From the NCBI RefSeq assembly GCF_002150505.1, contig NZ_MSSV01000027.1, positions 1 through 59,103 of the forward strand: 59,103 nucleotides of DNA, read 5' to 3'. The notes below the pieces were generated by a model, which worked only from the letters and a program-made list of their open reading frames with translations, did not search any database and was not told the DNA's origin. The translations under genes and the position numbers were made by a program. This DNA comes from Algoriphagus ratkowskyi. GTDB taxonomy: Bacteria > Bacteroidota > Bacteroidia > Cytophagales > Cyclobacteriaceae. Positions 34,273-42,607 of the stretch are shown here, one piece after another (positions within the stretch are counted from its first letter, which is position 1; the number at the start of each line of letters is the position of its first letter).

Positions 34273-36225
34273 TTAAAGTAGTATTGATAGATTGAATTGA
34301 TAAGATCTTCCCGGCATAGCTCTCAAATAGAGCACTTGGTAGTCGGTGTTTAATATATTATTGATTTGAAAGCTCACAGGGAAACGAAGCTTGCCGAACG
34401 TTAATTTATCGTAGCCCATTCCAAAATTGAATAGCTGAAATGAAGGCATCGTACGGGGATTATCAGCTGTAACAGCTCTTTCTCCCACGAAGAAGGTTCC
34501 TATTAAGCTGGAAAAACCAGCTTTCTGTACTCGAAGGTTCGCATTTGCCTGATGCTGTGGAGTGTATGGAAGTTGCTTGCCAACTGATTGGTCATTTTCG
34601 TCCGTGCCTCTTGTCGTCACAGCTTTGGAGAAAGTATAGGAGGTCGTCAATTTCCAGTTCCAAGATCCAATTTGCCTTGCTAGAGTACCTTGATACTCGA
34701 TTCCTTGATTTGATACTTTTTTAATGTTTTCAGGAGTCCAGACATTTCCTTTAGGTAGCCAAATTATCCAGTTGTCCACCGACATTTTGTAATAAGTCAG
34801 TCCTTGATTCCAAGTGATTTTTCCAGTTCCACTCCAATTCAAGCCAATCTCACCACTTAGACTTTCTTCAGGTTTTAGCTCTGGATTTCCACCAGGGTTC
34901 CAATACCTATCATTTAGAGTTGGAACTTTAAAGCCTTTTCCGATAGAAGTCTTGAGTTGTAAGTACTGATTACTTCTTTTCCAGAAGCTCCAATCCATTC
35001 CCAGACTTGGAGTGAATGGCGCAAAAGTGCCAGAATAGATCAGCTGGCGAAGATTCAGTGAAATTGCCAAGTCTTCGTTTGCGTTGAATTTGGTGCTTTG
35101 GTAGAGCTCGACTCTAGTGTCATCTGCTGTGTATGTGCTGAGTTTTCCTTGTGCCAGCGAATATCGAATTCCTGTTTTGGTGTTCCACTTTTCAGAAAAA
35201 GTCTGATCCCAATCGCCACTTACAAAATATTGAGTGGTTTGATTTAAACTTTCATTAAAAATCATTTTGCCTTGCACAATCCCCGTTTTCAGGTTCCAAA
35301 TTGACTTTTTTCCAAAATGGAAATAGTCCAAAACTCCACGAATACTCTGATCTTCCTGCTCATCCCGGGTGTTTGATCCCATAACTGGCTGAACATCCCG
35401 ATTGGTTTGATTCCACCAAAAAGCGGCTTTCAACTGATTTCTTTCATTCAGATTCCATCCCAAATCTTGCACAAATCCAATTTGATCAAACTTCGCATGA
35501 TCTTCCTTGACTTCTGGTGTGCCGATTAGTCCAAGGTCTTTATATGGAAAATTATTCTTGGAAAATTCCCGATAAACCCTCGTTTTACTACTGAAATTCT
35601 GAGTGGAAAAACCTCCGGTAAGGTGTGTGTTGAGCATGCCGAAACTTCCTACCTGCTGCATAAGTCCCAATTCCAGCCCATTTCCAAACCTAGATCCTGA
35701 CTCGAGATGAATGCTGCCGCCGATCGCTTCATTGCCGAAAAGCGCTCCGGCATTACCAAACTGAAGACTCACTTGATCGATAGCGGAAATAGGCAAAATA
35801 GACAAATCACTTTGTCCGAGAGAAGGACTATTGATCGGTAACCCGTTCCAGAAAATTGCTGTATGCCCAGCCGATGTGCCTCTGAAAGAAGGGGAAGCAA
35901 TCATTCCAGCGCCATATTGACGAATAAACACAGGAGATTTTTCCTGAAGAATAGATGCGAGGGAGCGACCTTGGTAGCTTTCAAGGTCTTCTTTCTTCCA
36001 GCTCATTACTTTTTGCCCCTGCGCAAATCTATCCAAAGCAGGAGCATACACTTCAACCTCAACCAGTTTGACTGTGTCTTGAATCGGGCTAGCCGCCACT
36101 AAAGAAAATGCCCACAAAAGCAAAAACATCCCTGATCGAATTAAATTAAAATTCGATTCGGGCTTGAAGAGAAATGAGAAGAAAGGATCAAAACCGATGG
36201 CTATCGATTGAGGTACATTCTTCAT
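34273..36225 (-). CDS. TonB-dependent cobalamin receptor (BtuB-like)
   Basis: This 650-aa outer-membrane receptor has a signal region (about 30-46), then a TonB-box-like stretch (DTVKLVEVEVYAP, about 50-62), a plug domain (about 65-170, with SPVFIRQYGAGMIASPSFRG and GNEAIGGSIHLES) and a 22-strand barrel ending in an aromatic-rich C-terminus (YQFNLSILL). Its size is close to BtuB. The cobalamin riboswitch directly upstream identifies the substrate. The start has a good Shine-Dalgarno (GGAGG at 36237-36233, 7 nt before ATG), unusual in this window and consistent with translational control by the riboswitch. Confidence 0.92.
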   Translation of the reverse strand: MKNVPQSIAIGFDPFFSFLFKPESNFNLIRSGMFLLLWAFSLVAASPIQDTVKLVEVEVYAPALDRFAQGQKVMSWKKEDLESYQGRSLASILQEKSPVFIRQYGAGMIASPSFRGTSAGHTAIFWNGLPINSPSLGQSDLSILPISAIDQVSLQFGNAGALFGNEAIGGSIHLESGSRFGNGLELGLMQQVGSFGMLNTHLTGGFSTQNFSSKTRVYREFSKNNFPYKDLGLIGTPEVKEDHAKFDQIGFVQDLGWNLNERNQLKAAFWWNQTNRDVQPVMGSNTRDEQEDQSIRGVLDYFHFGKKSIWNLKTGIVQGKMIFNESLNQTTQYFVSGDWDQTFSEKWNTKTGIRYSLAQGKLSTYTADDTRVELYQSTKFNANEDLAISLNLRQLIYSGTFAPFTPSLGMDWSFWKRSNQYLQLKTSIGKGFKVPTLNDRYWNPGGNPELKPEESLSGEIGLNWSGTGKITWNQGLTYYKMSVDNWIIWLPKGNVWTPENIKKVSNQGIEYQGTLARQIGSWNWKLTTSYTFSKAVTTRGTDENDQSVGKQLPYTPQHQANANLRVQKAGFSSLIGTFFVGERAVTADNPRTMPSFQLFNFGMGYDKLTFGKLRFPVSFQINNILNTDYQVLYLRAMPGRSYQFNLSILL

Positions 36226-36254
36226 AGCCTTTCCTCCGAAAGCGCAGAATCACT

Positions 36255-36447
36255 GAAATAGGTAGGTCTCCTGGCTTACCTTGATTTGCCGCCTTCTCAA
36301 CCCGAATTTGTTTCGGATCAATGGCATTATTGACAAATCATTTACGGAAAAAATCCGCTTGGTTTACAGTTGCGGGGACAGCCTTGGTTTTACACCAAAT
36401 TCCCTTTTAATCCCAAGAGCTCAGAAGTGAGATTGGGAACCTATTTC
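36255..36447 (-). promoter_or_regulatory. Cobalamin riboswitch
   Basis: On the minus strand GAAATAGG (36447-36440) and CCTATTTC (36262-36255) close P1. The conserved core CTGTCCCCGCAACTGTAAACC and the B12 box GCCAGGAGACC (about 36275-36265) are present in order. About 18 nt separate P1 from the Shine-Dalgarno of the TonB receptor gene, and no terminator is seen between them. Translational control is therefore more likely than transcriptional. Confidence 0.95.
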
Positions 36448-36452
36448 GGCTG

Positions 36453-36460
36453 CAAAAGTA
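36453..36460 (-). promoter_or_regulatory. -7 element of the riboswitch transcript
   Basis: TACTTTTG on the minus strand (36460-36453) is an exact TAnnTTTG match placed 6 bp before the first base pair of the riboswitch P1 stem. Confidence 0.65.
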
Positions 36461-36500
36461 GAGCAGGAAAGCTTACAAAAAAAATCTGTTTGCCGACAAA

Positions 36501-36533
36501 TTTTGGAAGTGGCGAAATCCCGAGCTTATTTTG
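36501..36533 (+). promoter_or_regulatory. Promoter of btuFCD
   Basis: TTTTG (36501-36505), 20-bp spacer, TTATTTTG (36526-36533, one mismatch to TAnnTTTG). It yields a UTR of about 20 nt before GTG at 36559, too short for a riboswitch. Confidence 0.6.
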
Positions 36534-36558
36534 GATTTTATTACCTCAAAGAAATTCC

Positions 36559-37719
36559 GTGAAGAACCTTCGATTTAGTCTGTTTATTGCACCAGTATTT
36601 TTCATCTTAAGCTGTTCTTTTTCAGGATGTGGCGAAAAGAAAGGTGAGGATATTCAAGCACTTGAAAAAATACCACTAAGCTATGCTTCTGGTTTTTCGA
36701 TTTCTCGTGGAAATGATTTTTATGAAGTAGAGGTGACTCAAGCTTGGACTGGAGCTGATAAAGTTTTCAGGTATTTAGTTTTGGACGAAAATGCGGCGAA
36801 GCCTGAAGGGAAATACGATGCAATTATCCAGCTTCCAGTAGACAAAGTTATTTTGACTTCCACTACACATATTCCACATTTAGACATGCTGGATGCTACA
36901 GAAAAACTCATAGGTTTTCCTAGTTTAGATTTGATTTCATCTGAGAAAACTTGGGCTCAAATTGATGCTGGTAAGGTGGAAGACTTGGGTGCCGGACCTT
37001 CAGCAAATACTGAAATGGTCATAGATTTGGAGCCAGATTTGATCATGATTTCTACGATGGGCGATAATTTAAAGTACTTGGACTTGCTGGCACAAGCCAA
37101 AATTCCGGCAGTAATTAATGGGGAATATGTAGAGCAGCACCCACTTGGCAGAGCTGAGTGGATCAAGTTTACTGGTGTGCTTTTAGGTAGCTATGAAGAA
37201 GCTAAAATTGCTTTTGAACAAGTAGAAAAAGACTATTTGAATGCAGAAAAACTAAGTGAAACTATTATTGATTCCCTTCGCCCAACGGTGCTAAGTGGCG
37301 TACTTTATCAGGACATTTGGTATGCGCCAGGTAGTGAGAGTTGGGGGGCTAAAATACTCCAGAATGCTGGAGGAATGTATATTTTCTCAGATCAGAAAGG
37401 AACTGGAAGTGTACAATTGAATTATGAATTTGTACTTGAGAATGCACTGGAAGCTGATTTTTGGATTGGTTCAGCTGATTTTCCAGATTTAGAAACTATG
37501 GGGAATGCAGAGCCTCGCTATAAAGCATTTGTGGCATTCAAATCTGGAAATGTTTTTTCTTATACACAGAAAAGAGGGAGAACAGGAGGGCTAGAATATT
37601 TTGAGTTGGGCTATATGCGACCAGACTTGATTCTAAAAGATATGATCAAAATCCTTCATCCCGACTTACTTCCAACCTACGAGTTGTATTTTTATCAGCA
37701 ACTCCATGAAAGAAACTAG
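36559..37719 (+). CDS. Cobalamin ABC transporter substrate-binding lipoprotein (BtuF-like)
   Basis: I start at the GTG that opens a lipoprotein signal (VKNLRFSLFIAPVFFILSC), 386 aa. The longer open frame to 36370 would run through the opposite-strand riboswitch and lacks a signal. The mature part is a class III (helical-backbone) binding protein: VILTSTTHIPHLDMLDA and IGFPSLDLI open the first lobe, and a long helix (about 200-225) joins the lobes. Directly followed (14-bp overlap) by a BtuC-type permease gene and then an ATPase gene. The position opposite the riboswitch-controlled receptor points to cobalamin rather than ferric siderophore. Confidence 0.85.
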   Translation: MKNLRFSLFIAPVFFILSCSFSGCGEKKGEDIQALEKIPLSYASGFSISRGNDFYEVEVTQAWTGADKVFRYLVLDENAAKPEGKYDAIIQLPVDKVILTSTTHIPHLDMLDATEKLIGFPSLDLISSEKTWAQIDAGKVEDLGAGPSANTEMVIDLEPDLIMISTMGDNLKYLDLLAQAKIPAVINGEYVEQHPLGRAEWIKFTGVLLGSYEEAKIAFEQVEKDYLNAEKLSETIIDSLRPTVLSGVLYQDIWYAPGSESWGAKILQNAGGMYIFSDQKGTGSVQLNYEFVLENALEADFWIGSADFPDLETMGNAEPRYKAFVAFKSGNVFSYTQKRGRTGGLEYFELGYMRPDLILKDMIKILHPDLLPTYELYFYQQLHERN

Positions 37720-38737
37720 GTCTATTCTTCTCCTTTCCGTAGCACTAATTTTACTGGTTCTGAGCTTTCTTCTCAATATCAGCTTGGGGTCAGTGTCTAT
37801 AACTTCTGGTGAGATCTTGAATGGGATTTTTACAGGTGAATGGGCAAAAGCATCTCGGGAGCAGATCATTTTAAATTATAGACTTCCAAAGGCGCTGGTT
37901 GCGATTTTAGCTGGAATAGGCTTAAGTATCAGTGGTCTTCAAATGCAGACTTTTTTCAGAAATCCGCTTGCTGGGCCATTTGTGCTGGGGATTAGTTCTG
38001 GCGCAGGACTTGGGGTAGCGATCCTGATGTTGGCAGGTTCTGCATTTGGTTTGGTCGCTTTTGGCGGAGCCATTAATCCTTGGGCTATAGCAATTGCTGG
38101 GACAGTAGGAGCAAGTTTGGTCTTGATTACGGTAAGTTTGGTAGCGTGGAAAGTGCGGGATAGCATGACCCTTCTGATCGTCGGATTGATGTTTGGTTCG
38201 GCTGTTTCGGCTGTGATTTCTGTGTTGTCATATTTTTCCGGCGCCGAAGATTTGAAGTTATTTACGATCTGGTCCATGGGGAGTTTGGGAGGCTTGGTTT
38301 GGGATCAGGTTTGGGTGCTGATTTTGGTGATTATTTTAGGAGTTATTCCGGTAATCGCCTCGGTTAAATCCTACAATGGAATGCTTCTGGGAGAAAGCTA
38401 TGCGAAAAGTATGGGAATAAATCCTGATCGTTTGCGCTGGTTGATGATACTCAGTACGGGTTTACTGGCAGGTTGCATTACAGCTTTTTGTGGACCGATT
38501 GCATTTATAGGAATAGCTGTGCCGCATGTTGCACGCATGATTTGGAGAACTTCTGACCATCGGGTATTATTTCCAGCTACGGCTATTTTGGGTGCGATTT
38601 TGTTGCTGCTTTGTGATGTAGTGGCTCAGATGCCAGGTTCCGCTCAGACGCTTCCAATCAACGCGGTGACTTCTCTGGTTGGGGCGCCAATCGTGATTAG
38701 CCTAGTGTTAAGAAAGAACTTTAGTAAAGAATTCTAA
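37706..38737 (+). CDS. BtuC/FecCD-type ABC permease
   Basis: This 343-aa permease has about ten membrane helices. Family motifs are LPKALVAILAGIGLSISGLQMQ (about 54-75), NPLAGPFVLGISSGAGLG (about 88-105) and the coupling region GESYAKSMGINPDRLRW (about 228-244), followed by FCGPIAFIGIAVPHVARM (about 261-278). The start overlaps the binding-protein gene by 14 bp. The ATPase gene begins 3 bp after its stop. Confidence 0.92.
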   Translation: MKETRSILLLSVALILLVLSFLLNISLGSVSITSGEILNGIFTGEWAKASREQIILNYRLPKALVAILAGIGLSISGLQMQTFFRNPLAGPFVLGISSGAGLGVAILMLAGSAFGLVAFGGAINPWAIAIAGTVGASLVLITVSLVAWKVRDSMTLLIVGLMFGSAVSAVISVLSYFSGAEDLKLFTIWSMGSLGGLVWDQVWVLILVIILGVIPVIASVKSYNGMLLGESYAKSMGINPDRLRWLMILSTGLLAGCITAFCGPIAFIGIAVPHVARMIWRTSDHRVLFPATAILGAILLLLCDVVAQMPGSAQTLPINAVTSLVGAPIVISLVLRKNFSKEF

Positions 38738-38740
38738 ACG

Positions 38741-39718
38741 ATGGAAAAAGCAGCTGTTATCGGTAAGAATTTGACTGTGGGATATAGTAAGCAGAAGGAG
38801 AAAAAAGAAATTCTTCATGACTTGAACTTTGCACTTTTTTCGGGGGAGATGACCTGTCTTCTCGGGCCAAATGGCGTTGGAAAATCTACACTCGTCAAAG
38901 CAATTTTGGGACAACTCAAACCTTGGTCTGGATCGATATTTTTGAACTCTAAAGAAATTGGCTCTTACGCTAATGAGGAATTGGCAAAAGAACTTTCTGT
39001 CGTATTAACAGAGCCGTTTTTACCGGGAAATATGACCGTTGGACAGTTGGTGGCGATGGGGAGGATTCCTCATACTGGTTGGACTGGAAAGCTGAATGTT
39101 GAAGATGTTAAAGCAGTTGAAAATGCTTTGGAAGCCACTAAGATTACCTATCTGAAAGACGAGCGTCTTGGAGAAATCTCAGATGGTCAGCGACAAAAGG
39201 CGATGATCGCTCGTGCCTTGGCGCAGGACGGAAAGGTGATGGTGCTGGATGAACCCACAGCTCATTTAGACTTGGTCAATCGCTTTGAAATTATGCGTTT
39301 ACTGCATGAGATTTCGAGAAAGCAACTTAAGGCTATCTTGGTCGTGACGCATGATTTGGAAATTGCCTTGGAAACTGCAGATAAATTCTGGTTGTTAAAC
39401 TGTGGTTCACCGCTGATTTCAGGTTTGCCAGAGGATTTGGTGATCTCTGGTCAGATCAATCAGTTGTTGCCAGGCAAGCAATTTCATTTTAATGTAGAGC
39501 GAGGCAGAATTGAGTCAATTGTTCCGGAAGTGAAATTCGATATTACTGGTCCGAATGAGCTAGCTCAATGGCTGAGAAAGGCTTTGCAGAAAGCAGGGAT
39601 TCAAGCGCTAGATTCATCGATTCAAGTTGTTGGAGATCCATTTTCGATTGAATATCTCGGGCAATTTTATAAGAGTGTTGGGGAGTTTGTGGAGAGTTTG
39701 AAAAGTAAAGATTGTTAA
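38741..39718 (+). CDS. BtuD/FecE-type ABC ATPase
   Basis: This 325-aa ATPase has Walker A GPNGVGKS (about 42-49), signature ISDGQRQK (Asp replaces the first signature Gly), Walker B VMVLDEPTAHLD and VVTHD. It is about 70 residues longer than typical BtuD. The C-terminal extension (about 250-325) is soluble and not recognised, resembling extensions of other Bacteroidota heme/cobalamin ATPases. Last gene of the btuFCD set. Confidence 0.9.
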   Translation: MEKAAVIGKNLTVGYSKQKEKKEILHDLNFALFSGEMTCLLGPNGVGKSTLVKAILGQLKPWSGSIFLNSKEIGSYANEELAKELSVVLTEPFLPGNMTVGQLVAMGRIPHTGWTGKLNVEDVKAVENALEATKITYLKDERLGEISDGQRQKAMIARALAQDGKVMVLDEPTAHLDLVNRFEIMRLLHEISRKQLKAILVVTHDLEIALETADKFWLLNCGSPLISGLPEDLVISGQINQLLPGKQFHFNVERGRIESIVPEVKFDITGPNELAQWLRKALQKAGIQALDSSIQVVGDPFSIEYLGQFYKSVGEFVESLKSKDC

Positions 39719-40024
39719 CCTTCGATATTTTTAACCCCGAAGATTTTGGGCTGATAATTATACCTTCGAGGTTAAAAAAAACTTGTAAGGTAACATACCA
39801 TTAAAAATCAAATATTGCCTTAACCTTCATTCTCAGCCCCGGAATTTGAACTTGGCTGAGATTTCCAAGTTTTTCTATAAGATAAATCCTCATTAGTTGA
39901 TTGGGAAAAAGTGAGATTGCTAAATTTTAAACTACAGTGTTTGGCTTAATAATTAGAGATATAGTTTTCTTTTTACTGATATTTCTAAAATCCTACCGTA
40001 AAAATTCCTCTACCTTTCCCTATA
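39719..40024. other. Intergenic region after btuD
   Basis: TTAACCTTCGA (39715-39725) and TCGAGGTTAA (39766-39775) form an inverted repeat with one bulge, followed by A rather than T, so it is not a normal terminator for btuD. Nothing else is supportable. Confidence 0.4.
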
Positions 40025-40058
40025 TTTTGAGTTGAAATTAGACCCCTTCTTACTTTTG
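40025..40058 (+). promoter_or_regulatory. Promoter of the DUF5687 exporter operon
   Basis: TTTTG (40025-40029), 21-bp spacer, TACTTTTG (40051-40058), an exact TAnnTTTG match. The ATG at 40066 is only 7 bp beyond, giving a nearly leaderless mRNA. Confidence 0.7.
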
Positions 40059-40065
40059 AAATTGT

Positions 40066-41550
40066 ATGTTATTTGAATTGATTCGGCTGGAATTCATAAA
40101 GAGTTTCCGGTCCACGGCATTTGCCAAAAGTGTGATGGTGGCAATTTTTCTGGGATTTTTGGCAATTATGTTTTTAAGCTACCTGCTGATGGCTGGCTTA
40201 TTTCTAAATAGAATTTTGGAAGTATTGGCAGAGGGAGAAAACACTATTGAAGTCCTAAATTCTGGACTGATTTTCTTCTTCTTAGTGGATTTTATGTATC
40301 GATATTTTCTTCAAAAACTCCCAGTTATCGAGCTGGAAAGCCTTTTACATCTCCCTATTTCTAAACATAAAATCATGCATATGCTACTGGGCAGATCATT
40401 TTTCTCCCCACTAAGTATAATTGCATTAATACTATTTACACCTTTTGCATTTACAGTTATTGGCCAAGAGTATGGTATTCAAGGTGCGATTTCTTGGCTA
40501 GGTACTGTGGTATTTATCAGTTGGACTTTGCATTGGTTTATGCTCTGGTTCAAGCAGCGATTTGAGGATGGCTTGATTGGAGTAGGGATCGTGTTTGCTA
40601 TACTTTTGCTAGGTGGTGGATCTACCTATATGGGATGGTTTAATTTGGGTGAAATCGTTGCTCCATTTTTCAGGTTTGCAATGAGTAGCTCTATTCCTTT
40701 GCTGGCTACTCTTGTCCTGTGTGGGGCTGGATACTACATGGCATTTTCCTATTACTTGAATAACGCCTATTTGGAAGACTTGTCCGATGAGGAGGAGGTT
40801 CGCTTCGTCAATCAAAGTGTGGGGTTTTTCTCGAGATTCGGAATGGCGGGGGAGTTGGCTAACCTGGAATGGAAGCTGATTATTCGTCACAAAAAAAGTA
40901 GAACCTTCTTGATGTTAAGCGCCTTCTTTTTGCTATATGGGACGATTTTTTATGATAATCCAGCCTATCAGGATGGTCCTATGCAGCATATGTTCATTTT
41001 CGTTGGCATCTTTATTACAGGCATTTTCACTATACAGTATGGTCAGCTTTTTCTAAGCTGGAATTCAAGTTATTTTGATTTTTTCCTTACTAGAAAAGAT
41101 GGGATAAAGAATTTGGTAAAAGGTAAATACTTGTTGCTGCTATCAATCTCGGTATTGTGCTTTTTGCTTTCTATACCTTATGTATATTATGGGTGGAAAT
41201 TCTTATTAATACACTTCGCGACATTTCTTTTCAATGCTGGCATAATGATCCACGTGATCACTTATTTAGCGATTTGGAAACCAAAGCCCATGGATCTTAA
41301 CAAGGGAGCAATGTTCAATTACGAAGGAGTAGGTGCGGCTCAGTTTCTTATGATTATTCCCATGATGGTTGCTCCTTATCTCATTTACTTACCTTTCGCG
41401 TTGTTTTTCAATATGTACGCTGGCTTGGCTGCGCTAGGCACTGCAGGAGTTATAGGAATTTTGTTTTTTAATAAATTAGCAACTATAAATATTAATCGGG
41501 TTCTGAAAAACCGATTTGAAATTTCATCTTCATTCCGTCAAGAGTTATGA
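40066..41550 (+). CDS. DUF5687 family ABC-2-like permease
   Basis: This 494-aa membrane protein has about twelve predicted helices (clear ones at about 22-45, 55-75, 105-125, 135-160, 170-190, 210-230, 280-300, 320-345, 365-390 and 430-480). It matches the DUF5687 family, which is nearly confined to Bacteroidota and is always found with an ABC ATPase. Here the ATPase gene overlaps its end by 4 bp. It is probably the permease of an export-type system; the substrate is unknown. Confidence 0.82.
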   Translation: MLFELIRLEFIKSFRSTAFAKSVMVAIFLGFLAIMFLSYLLMAGLFLNRILEVLAEGENTIEVLNSGLIFFFLVDFMYRYFLQKLPVIELESLLHLPISKHKIMHMLLGRSFFSPLSIIALILFTPFAFTVIGQEYGIQGAISWLGTVVFISWTLHWFMLWFKQRFEDGLIGVGIVFAILLLGGGSTYMGWFNLGEIVAPFFRFAMSSSIPLLATLVLCGAGYYMAFSYYLNNAYLEDLSDEEEVRFVNQSVGFFSRFGMAGELANLEWKLIIRHKKSRTFLMLSAFFLLYGTIFYDNPAYQDGPMQHMFIFVGIFITGIFTIQYGQLFLSWNSSYFDFFLTRKDGIKNLVKGKYLLLLSISVLCFLLSIPYVYYGWKFLLIHFATFLFNAGIMIHVITYLAIWKPKPMDLNKGAMFNYEGVGAAQFLMIIPMMVAPYLIYLPFALFFNMYAGLAALGTAGVIGILFFNKLATININRVLKNRFEISSSFRQEL

Positions 41551-42242
41551 TCAAAATTACCGAACTAAAAAAACAATATAAGGAAGCTGTTGTACTCGAT
41601 GTGCCGCTTTTGGAAATCCCGAAATCTGAATGTTTTGGATTGGTAGGAAATAATGGTGCAGGTAAAACAACTTTGTTCAGGATTATGCTTGACCTCGTTC
41701 GTGCTACTTATGGTGTAGTGGAGATTGAAGGGAATGATGTGAGCAAGACTGAAGATTGGAAGCGTAGGACTGGAGCTTATTTGGACGAGCATATGCTATT
41801 ATCCTATCTGACGGCAGATGAATATTTCCAAACCCTGCGAAAAATCTACGGCCTCTCAGAAGCTGATTTACACTTGCATTTGGCCAAGTTTACCGAGTTT
41901 TTCAATGATGAGATTACCGGTAAAAAAAAGTATATCCGAGATCTATCCAAGGGTAATTTGAAGAAAGTGGGTATTGCAGCGGCCTTGATGGGAAATCCTG
42001 AGGTTGTATTTCTAGATGAGCCTTTTGAAAATCTGGATCCAAGCTCTCAAATTCGATTGAAGAAATTGATTCTTCATGAAAAGGAAACTTCTCAGGTTAC
42101 ATTCCTGATTTCCAGTCATGATCTAAATCATGTGACGGAGATTTGTGATCGAATCTTATTATTGGAAAAAGGTAAGATTCTCAATGACCTTCGTGATAGA
42201 TCAGCAATGCTAGCTGAGCTTGACGCTTATTTCACAGGATAA
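41547..42242 (+). CDS. ABC transporter ATP-binding protein, partner of DUF5687
   Basis: This 231-aa ATPase has Walker A GNNGAGKT (about 34-41), signature LSKGNLKK (the usual GGQ is changed to KGN, common in ABC-2 exporters), Walker B VVFLDEPFENLD and switch SSHD. It is a single-domain ATPase that should pair with the DUF5687 permease encoded 4 bp overlapping upstream. Confidence 0.9.
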   Translation: MIKITELKKQYKEAVVLDVPLLEIPKSECFGLVGNNGAGKTTLFRIMLDLVRATYGVVEIEGNDVSKTEDWKRRTGAYLDEHMLLSYLTADEYFQTLRKIYGLSEADLHLHLAKFTEFFNDEITGKKKYIRDLSKGNLKKVGIAAALMGNPEVVFLDEPFENLDPSSQIRLKKLILHEKETSQVTFLISSHDLNHVTEICDRILLLEKGKILNDLRDRSAMLAELDAYFTG

Positions 42243-42464
42243 GAAGCTGAATTTATAGGTTCATTTTTAGCTCGTCAAAGAAACGCATACTAAGAAAAGT
42301 CACTTTTTCTGGACAGGTCTTGCATGCATGTCCATTTTTTCTAAAAATCTGGACATGTTATTTACTGAAATTGGTGATATAGACATTTTTGGGAATGGAT
42401 GGTTGATTTGTACAAAGGATGAGTCAAAACGATTTAATGAAATTGTTATTTGATTGTTTAATCA

Positions 42465-42507
42465 ACCGCGTTCTCTGCGTAATCCTCTGCGTCCATTGCG
42501 GTTAAAA
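42465..42507. repeat. Dispersed 'CTCTGCGT' intergenic repeat
   Basis: The segment AACCGCGTTCTCTGCGTAAT, then CCTCTGCGTCCATTGCGGTT, contains two CTCTGCGT units and matches a short intergenic repeat found in unrelated bacterial genomes. CCGC and GCGG at its ends can pair. Confidence 0.5.
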
Positions 42508-42515
42508 TTTTTTTA

Positions 42516-42551
42516 CAAAAAAAAGTCCCTCCGAACATTCAGAGGGACTTT
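42516..42551 (-). terminator. Rho-independent terminator of the RND efflux operon
   Basis: On the minus strand AAAGTCCCTC (42551-42542) pairs with GAGGGACTTT (42531-42522), followed by T to 42517. It lies 57 bp after the outer-membrane channel gene. Confidence 0.9.
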
Positions 42552-42607
42552 CGAAATCACTATCCATTCGTAAAATGTATAGCTGTTCAACCTTTAAACA
42601 TTCATTT

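Noticed and set aside
36370..36558. Upstream extension of the BtuF-like frame
   Set aside because: The extension runs through the opposite-strand cobalamin riboswitch and its promoter and gives no signal peptide. The GTG at 36559 follows a promoter and opens a lipoprotein signal.
39715..39775. Inverted repeat after btuD as a terminator
   Set aside because: The stem has a bulge and a long loop and is followed by A on the plus strand, not T.
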